Of a stretch of 64,000 nucleotides of DNA, positions 46,653 through 56,770 are shown piece by piece. The DNA comes from Cystobasidiopsis lactophilus. Its lineage: Eukaryota; Basidiomycota; Agaricostilbomycetes; Agaricostilbales; Chionosphaeraceae. The translations under genes and the position numbers were made by a program. The DNA lies in assembly GCA_001599975.1 (NCBI GenBank), contig BCIO01000002.1:2677883-2741882 (forward strand), read 5' to 3'. The notes beneath the pieces were generated by a model that saw only the letters and a program-made list of their open reading frames with translations, ran no database searches and had not been told where the DNA came from. Within the stretch, counting starts at the first letter, position 1, and every line of letters starts with the position of its first letter.

Positions 46653-47280
46653 TGCTCCGCGCCCAAGCCTGAGATTCTGTGATTCTGGGGCGTAAGCCTG
46701 TCGTTTTAAGGCGTAACTTGAAGGCGGAGAGAAGCAGGCCGTGCTGCCCACAATTTCGGTGGCGACCTTGGCCGCGCTGGGAGAAGAAGGGAGAACGAAT
46801 CTGTTTCGAGCGACGGTGTGGCTTGTCATTATTATAATCTCTTGCACACCTTCATCTTCATGTTGGACTGTGCGCCGTTCGAAGTGTCCAATGAAATAAT
46901 CTGGGCCACTTTGCCGCGCTGTCGTCTGGGGAAGGCTCGACTCTCAAGTCTCGGATCCGGAGCCGGTGGCCGCAAACGCCCTCCTCGCATGTTGCACAAC
47001 TCTTCGCGACTTCTTCGCGCGTCAGCCACCATCTAGAACGTCAAACATGATAAGATGTTCCGGCAGTCCTCTCCCCGACACCAAAATTCTCGACCGGTCA
47101 TCAGGCATACCGGAGCCGCCGTGACACCTTTTCCCTTTCTTGCGTCTGTCCTTCCTCCTTTTCCAGTTCCACCAAGCTGGACCTCGCATTGAACACCACA
47201 GTGCTCTTCGCTCTTTCCTTGGAACACCCCGCGCGCCTAGATTGGCGCTTGTTTGTTGAAGTCCGGATCGCATCCAGGAC
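46653..47280. promoter_or_regulatory. Divergent intergenic region with possible first exon of transcription factor 2
   Basis: About 630 bp between divergent genes. The transcription-factor frame downstream lacks an in-frame ATG after the stop at 47257, so a first exon should lie here. A candidate is an ATG at about 47054 followed by donor-like gtcatcag near 47096, but the joint was not proven. Confidence 0.35.
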
Positions 47281-49939
47281 CAGCACAGCAGCAAAGTCGA
47301 GCTGAATTTGCCATTGATTGGAGTTGGAGAGGAATGGGGTGCCTTAGATGAGCCAGCAGACGGGGCCGCCGGTGCTCCTACGGATACGACGCTGGTCAGC
47401 CAGAGCCAGCAGAGACCGGCACCGAGCCCCAGCTTGCTTGCTGGTCCCAAAGTAAGGGCGCCTTTGGCCTGTACAGTGTGTGTTCTTGGTCCTTCACTTC
47501 TCCGTTTGCATCAGGTGGTTGAGCCCTCCCCTGACATAGATGTCGTCAACAAAAAATGAAGTGCACCGGTGGTCAACCGGTATGGGCTGCGCCGCTAATT
47601 TATACCAGTAAACTGACGTGGTGTTGGCGTACAGTGCGAACGCTGTCGACGTGGTGGCCACGAATGTGTGAGTGGTGACCTCGCATCTTTTTCTCTGTGC
47701 ACTGTCGTTGCCTCTTCCACCTTGCCATCTTCGCCTCCACTTCCCTCTGCCTGGCTTGCAAACTTTTCGGTTTTTGAACTGAGCTGATGTATTGCCTCCA
47801 TTCCACGCAGACTTACGATCACTCGACCAAGGCCAAGACCCGCAAGGACAACACCCTTTCGAAGCGAACAGCAACCCTGGAGCAGCGCATCATCCAGCTG
47901 GAAGCGGACCGTCACAGGGCGTCTTTGCTTCGCGGGCCATCATCGGCTAGAGCCTCGCCCGGCGAGCGGCCGGTCTCCCTGCAGTCTCACAACGACGCCG
48001 CGCTGCAGCTGGTTCGCCTTCAAGAGATGACAGCCTCCACATTCCTCGTGAATCCGGCTGAAGAGCGCCTGAACGGCCTGGCGCACCTGCCCACCGACCG
48101 CCCACACCGGTACTTCCCCGAGCTGATGGACCTGCCCGCCAACAATCCGAAAGACGTCTTGTTTCGCAACTTGATCACCAGAGAGCAGGCACAGCGGTAC
48201 TGGGAACGCTTCCACTCGACGTGTGCTTACCATGTTGGCTGTAAGCTACTGTTTTATCCTCTTCGTCTGCAGAAAAGCAGAGCTGAACTTTTCCGGGCAT
48301 GACAGGGATTGACGAAGTCGAAATGATTCAGAACACGAGACACAACTCGCCTCTACTTTTCGCCGCTATCCTTTCGGTCGGCGCCCGCTCTTTCCAGGAC
48401 GTGGCCGAGGCCACCACCTTGTTTGCTGCTGCTAGGGTCCTAGCGCAAGGGGTCGTTTTTGTAGATGACCTGGCAAATCCAGACGCTACGCTGGGCGATC
48501 TGAAGGGGCTGCTTGTGCTGTGCGTCTATTGGTCCATGCCGAGGTTCGTCGTCATTTGCCCTACATTTTCCGTCCGCCGGTGGACCCTTCTGATGGCTCT
48601 CTCACAGCTTGATCGGGACTATGGTCAGCTTGGCTTACCACCTCGGCTTGCACACTTTGTTCGTCAAGCTCACCGACCCAACCCTCCGAGGCCATGCGGA
48701 CGAGGCCGCCCTCATATCGCGCGGCCGGCTTTGGCTCATCGTCCACCTTTACGCCAACCTGTACGTTTATCCACTTCCAACATTCCTATACAGGCGTGCT
48801 AAGCGTCCGCCGCAGCTTTTCACTTTTGTACCAGCAGCCCGTCCTCATGCGGGGCGATTCATCTCTCATGATCCAGCAAGCCGGCATCATTCGCTCTTCC
48901 TCCTTCAGTGACCATGACCTGGATGCGTGCCTGGCGCTGCACTGGGAGCTCGTCGCGCTGTTGACCCAGGCGAACGCGAGTCTGCAGTACGACTCGGTCA
49001 ACGCCTGGAAGGCGGTTCCTGCCTTTGCCGAGCAGCTCGACCATTGGTGGACCAAATGGTCGCAAGCTCTGGACGGCCCGTTCAAGACTAAAGAGTGCGT
49101 TACAGTCCTTGGTCGCTGGGAGCTCGCCTCATTTTTGCCCTCAACACATAGCGCTTCGTACTTCGTCACGGCTTATCAAATGTCGCGGCTCTTCATCTAC
49201 TCCTATAGCTGTAAGTCTCATTGCCTGGCCTATAATGCGGACCGAGGTTGAGACGCGGCTTGCTCCTTCAGTCACCCCGCTGCTGGATGGACACGAGATT
49301 CTCCTCGTCCCCGACAAACACATGGCCGCACACATTGCTCTGGGCTGCGCCAAAGGTGTCATCGAAGCCGCGCTGGATCCAAATCGACCGTTGCCTCAAT
49401 TTGGGCTTGCGATCGACTTTCAAACCATTGGTCTTGGGCTGGCGGTTCAAAGTGAGTTTCGTGGCGCACCTCCATCATCAAAGCTGAGTGGCTATTGCAC
49501 AGCTTTGTTGGGTTTGGGCCTGGTCCTGCCCAGCTCGTTCGACATAGCGGCCATCCGCGACCTCGCTGCTCGCCTTTGCCAAAGCTGCTACAACGAACCC
49601 CGGTCCCCTCACGCAGCTGCATTAGCCAAACTGTGCGACAAGCTGGACTCCTTGGCCGAAAGCTTGCGCAGTGGCGACCCGCTCACGACCCCCAGTATGC
49701 GCCAGCCCCAGCGCATCGACAGAGAGTCCCTAGAGGCCCTCAACACCATCGCCACCAGCTCTCGTCAGTCCATTCTTGCTTCGCACTTCATACCGTCTCT
49801 GTGCTAACGTGGTATTCCAGCTTTTCGTGAGGGCGTTTTCAGCGAAGGCGTTCTCTTCCAGGGGCTTTCGTCGCTTTCGTCGCAAATCCCACGCTCAGTC
49901 CCGCCTCCTTCCTTCTCGTCGGCTTTTCTGCCTTCTTAG
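47281..49939 (+). CDS. Zn(II)2Cys6 fungal transcription factor, paralogue 2 (start unresolved)
   Basis: Exons recognised: up to 47477, then 47540-47579, 47635-47667, 47811-48240, 48306-48543, 48608-48760, 48816-49094, 49152-49210, 49272-49451, 49503-49763, 49821-49939. The zinc cluster is CTVCRQQKMKC then CERCRRGGHEC. The middle region carries SLAYHLGLHTLFVKL and RGRLWLIVHLY. Similar to paralogue 1 throughout. Exons 5 and 6 together are 391 nt as in paralogue 1, but the intron between them lies 21 nt earlier, inside the Met-Pro-Ser codons. The C-terminal tail (FREGVFSEGV then Ser/Pro-rich) is longer. The start codon needs an upstream exon. Role: nuclear regulator, targets unknown. Confidence 0.85.
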
Positions 49940-50416
49940 ATGTGTTTGACCCTGTAAAAACTCTTGCATTCGGCTTTGAGATTCAGTCCCGGCTTGCCGG
50001 GTAGGCGCGTAGACTCCGCTCGCCACTGGCCGAAAGCGCATCATTCCACTCGATTAGAAATCGGAAGCAGCTGTCAGCGGCTGTGGAGAGATGCTTGTCC
50101 AACCAAGAGGGCAGGTGTGCGAGATTTCAAGGAGAGCGATGCGCTCTTTGCTAAAAGCAAGATTTCCTGAGGTCGCGGGGGAGCATGAAAATCCGTTCTC
50201 CTTCGTAAGAAAAGACGTCTCTTCGGTCCGCCATCTTTTGATAAAGTGGTGGTGTGCGGTCGAGGTGAAGGGAGATATGGAAACATGGGTGCTGTGTTGA
50301 GAAAATTTCGCCACATCGATGAGCTTTTGCAAACTATGGAGGGGGCAATGGATGAACACTGGACTGACCCAGCAGATTGTGAAAAGTCGCAAGGGGTGCA
50401 GACTTGGGTGGAAAAA
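49940..50416. other. Convergent intergenic stretch
   Basis: About 480 bp between the 3' ends of transcription factor 2 and uS11. Nothing recognised. Confidence 0.45.
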
Positions 50417-51177
50417 TCAGAGACGACGACCGCGGCGACCGCCCTTTCTGCGGGTGGAGTCGCTGGGAACGGGCGTGACATCTGAACGGAACCCGGCCAC
50501 ATGATGAGCAAGGACCAGCGCGAAGGGGTCGGGGGAGACGCACCCTCGATGCGGCCAATGCGCATGCCAGCGCGAGCCAAGGCGCGGAGGGCAGCCTGGG
50601 CACCAGGGCCGGGCGACTTGGTCTTAACACCGCCGGTTGCGCGGATCTTGATGTGCAAGGCGGTGATGCCAATCTCCTTGCAGCGGACGGCAACGTCCTG
50701 GGCGGCCAACATGGCGGCGTAAGGGGACGACTCGTCGCGATCAGCCTTGACCTTCATGCCGCCTGCGCCCATTCAACTGCCTCAGATACAGGCCTTCAAG
50801 AGCCAGGCAGCTGATGGAGTAGAACGCACCGGTAACACGGACGATGGTTTCCTTGCCCGACAGATCGGTGACATGGACGAAGGTGTCGTTGAAGGAAGCG
50901 AAGATGTGGGCGACGCCAAAGACGAGCTCTCCCTCCTTGACTTGGGCTGTTGCTGCACATCAGTCTCTTGCTGCAGCAGCACACTATGATTAGAGACGCA
51001 CGACCAAGGGAGATGTTCTCTGCGCTTGGGGATCAGACTGCAGCTCGCAATGCGGATTCGAAGCCAAGTGAACTTGCCTTCGGGCTTGACAGCGCGAGCA
51101 GCCTTTTTGGGAGCCTGCAACAATGTGGTTCAGCATGCGTGTCTGAGGCTTGACAAGGCCGCAGCAGAACGCACCAT
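50417..51177 (-). CDS. RPS14: 40S ribosomal protein uS11 (S14)
   Basis: Five exons: 51175-51177 (ATG alone), 51078-51114, 50830-50946, 50544-50762, 50417-50481; 146 residues, frame closed. It reads [20 protein letters not shown], then [22 protein letters not shown], the helical core, and [21 protein letters not shown], ending in the basic [14 protein letters not shown] tail. This is uS11 across its length. Role: platform of the small ribosomal subunit. The first exon holds only the start codon. The second intron begins gcaagtt after GAAG, a GC-AG intron with otherwise perfect donor consensus; only this joint gives the conserved PEAQVKEGE. Confidence 0.96.
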
Positions 51178-51552
51178 GGCAAATGTATGGTTGAGCCGCC
51201 TCGAGATTTTTTGGCCCGCCTTGAAGCTCACTTTTCCGACTGCCGATTGTGGTAGACAAACTTTCCAAGTTCTCAGAATGCAGTCGCTAGCCCACTAGTA
51301 GTGACAAAAACAAAGAATCTGAAATGGCAGATATTCGAAATGCAACCATCAAGGGAGCGGGATCCAGCCACCGCTCCGGTCGTTCGCCACCCGGGCTGTT
51401 CAGTCCCCAGCCTGTTCCGTTTCCGTAGGACTCCTTTTGATGCTTATATACACACAAGCTGGTGAAAGAAGTCAGATCATCGGAGGTGATCAGAAGAAGG
51501 AAGGCCCACTCGAAATATATACATTGGACGAGAAAAGCCCATCGCTAATGGC
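51178..51552. promoter_or_regulatory. uS11 upstream region with TATA-like sequence
   Basis: About 375 bp. On the minus strand a TATA-like gtatataagc lies at 51442-51451, about 265 bp before the uS11 ATG. The distance is long, though a spliced leader could explain it. No gene supported. Confidence 0.3.
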
Positions 51553-52791
51553 TTAGGGAAACTTGCGCGCGTAGGTGGCGGTGTACAGTCTGACGTTGAG
51601 TCGGTCGGGGACGCTTTCAAAAGTGGGCGCCATATCCTCGCCGTGGAGCTGCCAGAACTCCTTCAAGCGGGGGAGCACGTAGACATTGGCGAGCTTGGAC
51701 TTGAGGTTGGCCCACGCGGTGGCAGTGTTGCCGAAGACGGTGGCGGCGACGCGGACGACCTCGACGCAGTCAGGCAGAATGGCCACGAGGTCGCCCAAGT
51801 CCTTTGCGAGGCTGAGGTAGCCAAGCTCAACTTTGCGCAGCCCCGTGCACTTGGTGAGGTTGGGGAAGTAAGGGTCCTCGGAGCTAACCTGGATGGTCAC
51901 GAGTTGCTTTTGGAGGGCGTGGATGAGCATGTCACAATCGGGGGTCGGGCAGCAGATGAGCCGAAGGTGGCGAAGCGCCCGGGTGACGAAAGGCATGTGG
52001 CGGACAGCGAGTCCAGGCGGGCAAGGCTGCATGGCGATGAGGGAGAGCGATTCGATGGCGAGCAGAGGTGAGACGAAGTAAGGGCCCATTCCCACGTCAA
52101 ACGTAGCGTGCTCGAGGACAAGCTCGCGAAGAACCACGGTGCGGGCGAGGACAACGGGCAGCCAATCCAACCTCAACTGATCGCCTGCAGGAGGCTGAGA
52201 CAATGGTTTCTCGCCGCGCACCTCGAGATGCCTCAGCTTGCTCGCGCCGGGCAAGTTCTGTCCACGCCGTGTTTAAAGAGGGATGATCCGGGTCAGGCGC
52301 TGTATGACATAGACATCTCTTACCATGTCAAGGCCAAGCAAGCACGATCGAGTGCACTGGTAGATAGCGAGGCTCTCGAGATTGGGGCACAAGGCGATGA
52401 ATTTGAGGTTGAAGCCGCCGCGGTTATTCACGTGCAAAGTACGGACGGCGAAGGCTGGTGGGAAGCGGCCAGCGGTTTTGGCGATGGTCAGCGTAGGGAG
52501 CGGGTCATGAGGTCCACCTGGGAGGCCGTAGATGTGCAGCTCTCGGTACAAGCGCAGTTGGATGGCGGTAAGGAGCTGCTTGCAAAGGAAGGGCTTGAGC
52601 TGGCTCCAGAGCGAAGGTCCAGGCACTCTCAAGGGCTTCTCGACCATGAAGCTGAAGTTGCTGACCCGGCCATCGATGTACTGGATGATCATCCCCACGA
52701 CGAACGCTGGCAAGGCTGGCAAATAAGCGCGCGCGGTGACAGCTGCGCTTGCCAAACTCTGTCGAGGCAGGATCCGCACGACAAGCGACAT
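51553..52791 (-). CDS. Leucine-rich protein, F-box/LRR-like, unknown function
   Basis: Two exons: 52324-52791 and 51553-52257, with a 66-nt intron (gtaaga to gtggacag); 390 residues, frame closed. Repeated hydrophobic spacings typical of irregular LRRs (LESLAIYQC, LRHLEVRGE, LRELVLEHA, LRHLRLICC, LRKVELGYL) run through the protein. An N-terminal hydrophobic segment (YLPALPAFVVGMIIQYI) stands where an F-box would be but is not a clear F-box. It resembles the 45-46.6 kb gene in style, not in obvious sequence. Likely a substrate-recognition-type scaffold; function unknown. Confidence 0.6.
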
Positions 52792-53555
52792 CTGATGAGC
52801 AGTGGTGTACGACTGAGCTGGAGAGAGCTGGAGAAACGGAGGCTTGGAAGAGCGTGCTCTTCAGGTGTGGGCCTTAGTCTGGAGTTCGCGTGCGTGAGGA
52901 GCGTTCTCGTCTTCGCTTGGTGGACTGGTTGAATCGATGTCGACGAGTAGGTTGGGAGGAGGGATTGGTTTGGCGGCAGAGGATCAAGTTGGTTCCGTCG
53001 AAAGGTCACCGCGAGGTCCCGACAGCACTCTCAAATGTGGGCAGTCGTCTCTCGAAACATTTATAAGAGCTAGGAACGCCAATTGCACAAGGTGATTGCA
53101 GTGGCCCGCCCAAAGTCCCCAAGGAGAGGACCGCGCCTTGCAATGAACGCTCAACCCTTACACGTCGAGGCACAGCTCTCTGTGCTCGGCCACCCCTTCC
53201 AAGGATAAGCAGGCTCCTGTTGCTGCCAATTTCAAGTTGGGCGGAGAGGGTGTTGAACAGCCGGCAGGCTTGACGAATAAGGTGGCGACGAATTCGAGTC
53301 TACGTCCACCTCTGCGTTCTTCTTGCGAGCAAGCTGAGAGTTCGACCTCTTCCAGGACGATGACGTCTCTTTGTCTGGATCTCGAGGTCAATTGACAGCC
53401 CGATGGTCCGAGAGTCGCCGCCGCTGTGGACGGTGAAGGCCATGGACAAGCCAAGCGCGAAGCCAAAATTGTGTGAACGACATGGTGGGTGAGGCCGGAT
53501 ATCAGGTGGTGAGTACATGTTGTTACAGGCGGGCTTAAGAGGAAGAAGATCCAGG
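52792..53555. other. Intergenic stretch, no supported gene
   Basis: About 760 bp. On the minus strand a TATA-like cttataaatg lies near 53037-53050, about 250 bp upstream of the leucine-rich gene. Open frames here are not convincing. Confidence 0.4.
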
Positions 53556-54188
53556 TCATCCTTCGACCATGTCGGCCGTCGGAGGGGCGGTGGAGACCGG
53601 CGCCCTTTGCTTGTTGTCAACCCCTCGGCCCTGCGGATTCGTCTGACATCAGCCACGTCAGCTATGTCAGTAGAGATGCACCACCGACAATGGCCTCCTC
53701 GGCGTCCTTTGGCGTGAAGCCGCCTTCGTTGATGGCCTTGACCCTCCGCTTGTGCAATTTGGTCTTGAGATGGCCCTTCAAAGTGTTGGCATCGATGAAG
53801 TGCCGATCACAGGCCACACACGGGTGCTCTCCCCCGCCAGACAGGTCGAGCGGGTCCGGCTCCCAGCCAACTTCAAGCCGCTGCCTCTTGCCGCCATTGT
53901 CTGCCAGATCCCCAATCACCTGGTCGATGTCCCGGCTATACCGCTCTGCTCAAGATGTCATTCTGAGTTTATCCAAGAGTCAATCCAAGGCCAAGAGCAC
54001 TGACTGGTCCTACAAAGTTGTCGAGCAATGAGCATCGAAAGAAATTCTAATGCGGGAAATGAAGAGCTCACTTGTGATCCTTTGCCTGCCCTTTGGCTGA
54101 TCCATGCTGGTTCGCCAATCGTATCAGGACGCTGCTGCTGCAATGCTGGCGGGCGACTCACAGTTCTAGACCGTCTCGTTCGCGTCAT
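53556..54188 (-). CDS. BUD20: Bud20/ZNF593-type C2H2 zinc-finger ribosome-export factor
   Basis: Proposed exons 54162-54188, 54072-54106, 54001-54009 (9 nt), 53689-53935, 53556-53630; 130 residues, frame closed. The zinc finger is CVACDRHFIDANTLKGHLKT then KLHKRRVK, followed by GFTPKDAEEAIGRGVDN, the conserved Bud20/ZNF593 signature. The N terminus is basic (MTRTRRSRT), as in the family. Known: Bud20 shuttles with pre-60S particles and aids their nuclear export. The finger and C terminus are secure. The N-terminal joints, including the 9-nt exon, are inferred from splice signals and phase. Confidence 0.88.
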
Positions 54189-54651
54189 CTTCGTTGGCTG
54201 CGGCCAAAGAAATTCTGGCCCAAGGCATTTCACATGCTCGCACATCTTTCCGCCCCAGACCACCACGACTGGCTCTTGCCGATGACATGACCCTTGGACT
54301 GATTGCCGAGACCGAGAGACGCGACCCAAAGTCCATTAACTTAATGCAGAAACTGAAGAAAACGCGCGGTCCATTGGCAGCTCGCATTTGGCAACTCTGG
54401 GTTCGCCCGCCCAACAATGCGGTTCCTTGCTCTTTGGATGCCTTTGACAAAGGGCATTGCTTGCTCAGTACCACCACGACCCCCTCTGTAAAAAAACACT
54501 CAAGCGCAGCGCTTGCTTCAAGCCGAACAGCAACGCTCGCCCCCTTCCACTCCTTTGAATTTCTTGCCCGCGCGCGCCTGGAGCCCAGCTTCTGTGACCC
54601 GGTGTCTCCTTTCTTCTCTCGTTTCCTTTCAGTAGATCCCAAGCCACCACA
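54189..54651. promoter_or_regulatory. Divergent region between BUD20 and the repeat precursor
   Basis: About 460 bp between divergent starts. No gene supported. The final 70 bp before the ATG at 54652 are pyrimidine-rich, consistent with a strong fungal promoter or leader. Confidence 0.35.
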
Positions 54652-56559
54652 ATGCGCTTGACCGCCGCTGCTGTTGCCATTGCGACAGCTGGCCTGTTCG
54701 CTTCGGCCGCCGCCCAAGATGTGCCCATGGAGACCGAGGCCGCCAGCGCCGACATGGGCACCTTGATGGACCGCATCCTCGACCTCAACGCCGCCGGCAT
54801 CATCCCCGCCGCCATCCCTCCCGAGCTGCAGGCCCAAGCTTCCTCCGCGGCAGCTGCATCGGCCTCTGTCAACCTGGAAGGCCTCTCCAATGGCACCTTC
54901 AAACCAGCTGGGGCAAACCTTAAAGTCAATCTGCCCAACGTGGTCTCTTCCGTCGTGCCAGAGGTCCTATGTGCGCTTCTCTTCACTTTTGATCGCAGCA
55001 TGGGACATGGAAAGCTCACAGGCTGAACACAGCCACTGCCGAAGCCGCACTCACTCAGGTCGTCACCAACGCAGCCCAGCTGCCTGTCTTCACCGGCCTG
55101 CTCGGCGAGACACCCAAGTTCGTGCCCCACCCACCAGTCTACACCGACGCCCCCATGCACAAGCGCGGCGCCAACAGCCACAGGCGCCACGTCGAGCTCA
55201 AGCGCATGTATGAGGATGGCCAGGACGCCAAGATGGCCAAGCGGGATGTGGATTTGTCCCAGAACGCCACCGTGGTGGATCCGGTCTGTAAGTGTAACGC
55301 AAAGCTCCTGATCTGACCAAAAAGCTGACATCTACCTCCCCACAGTGAACGCCGCCGGCAATACTACACAGCACACTCGTGCCGCCCATCATAACCACCT
55401 TCTGTCTTCGGCCAAGCCCGCTGCTCAAACTCCTAATGTGGTCATCAAGCTTCCTGTGGTCACTGACATCCTGCCTCAAGCTGCTGCAACCGTCGATGCT
55501 GCCGTCCAGCAAGTCAATTCCATGGCGAACCACGCTACCCTCAGCTTCGCCAACATCATTGGCATGGGCAAGCCCACCCCGACTTTCATCCCGCACCCCC
55601 CTGTTGTGCCCACCTCTAAGGTTGTGAAGCGCATGTTCGAAGAAGAGGGTGAGTGGATATCTTGCACGAAGTCTTTTCCCCAATAAGCTCATTGTGTTTG
55701 CTTGTTGTCAGATGAGGCCGTGGAAAAGCGAGCTGGCCACTTCCTGGACCGAGTGGGCAGCGCGAACGCTGAGCCAACCGAGGAGTCGGAGGACATCGCC
55801 AAGCGCTCGCGCAACTCCCGGGTCAACAACAAGGCCAAAGCATCGGCCGCCGCCGCCGTGGCTGCCCCAGTCGCTGTGGTCGCCCCACTCGCTGCCGTTG
55901 TTGCCCCAGTCGTTTCCAACGTTGTGGATGCGGCCACCACCCCTCTCGCTGCCGTCCCAACGGTACCTGTTGTTGTCGACTCCCTCACGCAAGCGGCCGC
56001 CGCCACCGTCGCCTCTGTTGTGGCTGACGCACCCGTCGTCGTTGCGCCTGTGGTCGACGTCGTCTCTTCTGTAACCGACCAGGCCGCCCACACCGCTGCT
56101 TCCCAGGTCGCTGCCGTCGTGGCCGCAGTAACCACCCAGTACGACTTGGCCATCCTGGCCGGCAACTCGGCCGCTCAACGAGCTGCGGCGCTTCTTGGAG
56201 GCTTTCACGGGCCGCCCACACCTACCTTCACTCCCAAAGTACCCACCTATGCCAAGCTGGCGCGCAAGGCCGCCCGTCGTCTCGATCAAGAGCAGCCCGC
56301 CGTGGCTAAGCGCCAGCACAACAAGCCCAAGGTCACCAGCAACGTTGTCAAGGTCGTCGTTCCGGTTGTGGAGACGGCCGCTGCAGTTGTGGCGGAGGCT
56401 CCTGCGGCGGTCGAGACAGTGGCAGAGGCGGCGGCCAGTGTCGCGGCGCCTGTGGCCCAAGTCATCACTTCCAAGGCCGTCAACTTGGGAGGTCTCCTCG
56501 GCTTTGGCAAGCCCACTCCCACCTTCGTCCCTACCTTTCCCACTTATGCTAAGGAGTAA
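54652..56559 (+). CDS. Secreted repeat precursor with Kex2-type dibasic sites
   Basis: Exons 54652-54963, 55059-55287, 55346-55648, 55712-56559; 563 residues, frame closed (the first intron, 95 nt, is the least certain). A signal peptide (MRLTAAAVAIATAGLFASAAA) starts the protein. Four copies of a motif follow: ETPKFVPHPPVY (about 124-132), KPTPTFIPHPPV (about 256-267), PPTPTFTPKVPTYAK (about 457-471) and KPTPTFVPTFPTYAK at the C terminus. Each copy is preceded by LLG or IIG and a long Ala/Val-rich helix-like segment, and the first three are followed by dibasic sites (KR or RR) and a short acidic spacer ending KR. Inference: Kex2 processing in the Golgi releases several related peptides, as in fungal KEP precursors such as Ustilago Rep1. 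Fate of the peptides (wall, surface or signalling) is unknown. Confidence 0.78.
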
Positions 56560-56770
56560 AATTTTGGGGGTTGCTGCGGCCTCGCACATTTGTTGTAACC
56601 TCTTCGAGCCATGGAATGCACGTCTATGTATTGCTCTATCTATCTAGATATAACGACAACAACGCTGCCTAGGCCTCAGATGCCACAGCTTTTGCTTTGG
56701 CTTCCTTGACCGGCGCGCCCAACTCGTCGTTCGGCAGCTTCAAACGCTCAGTCAGTGGCTGCTGCGAGGC

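Noticed and set aside
55708-56589. 293-codon minus-strand frame, Gly-rich
   Set aside because: Reverse of the Ala/Val-rich repeat precursor; the plus strand has signal peptide, splice sites and repeats.
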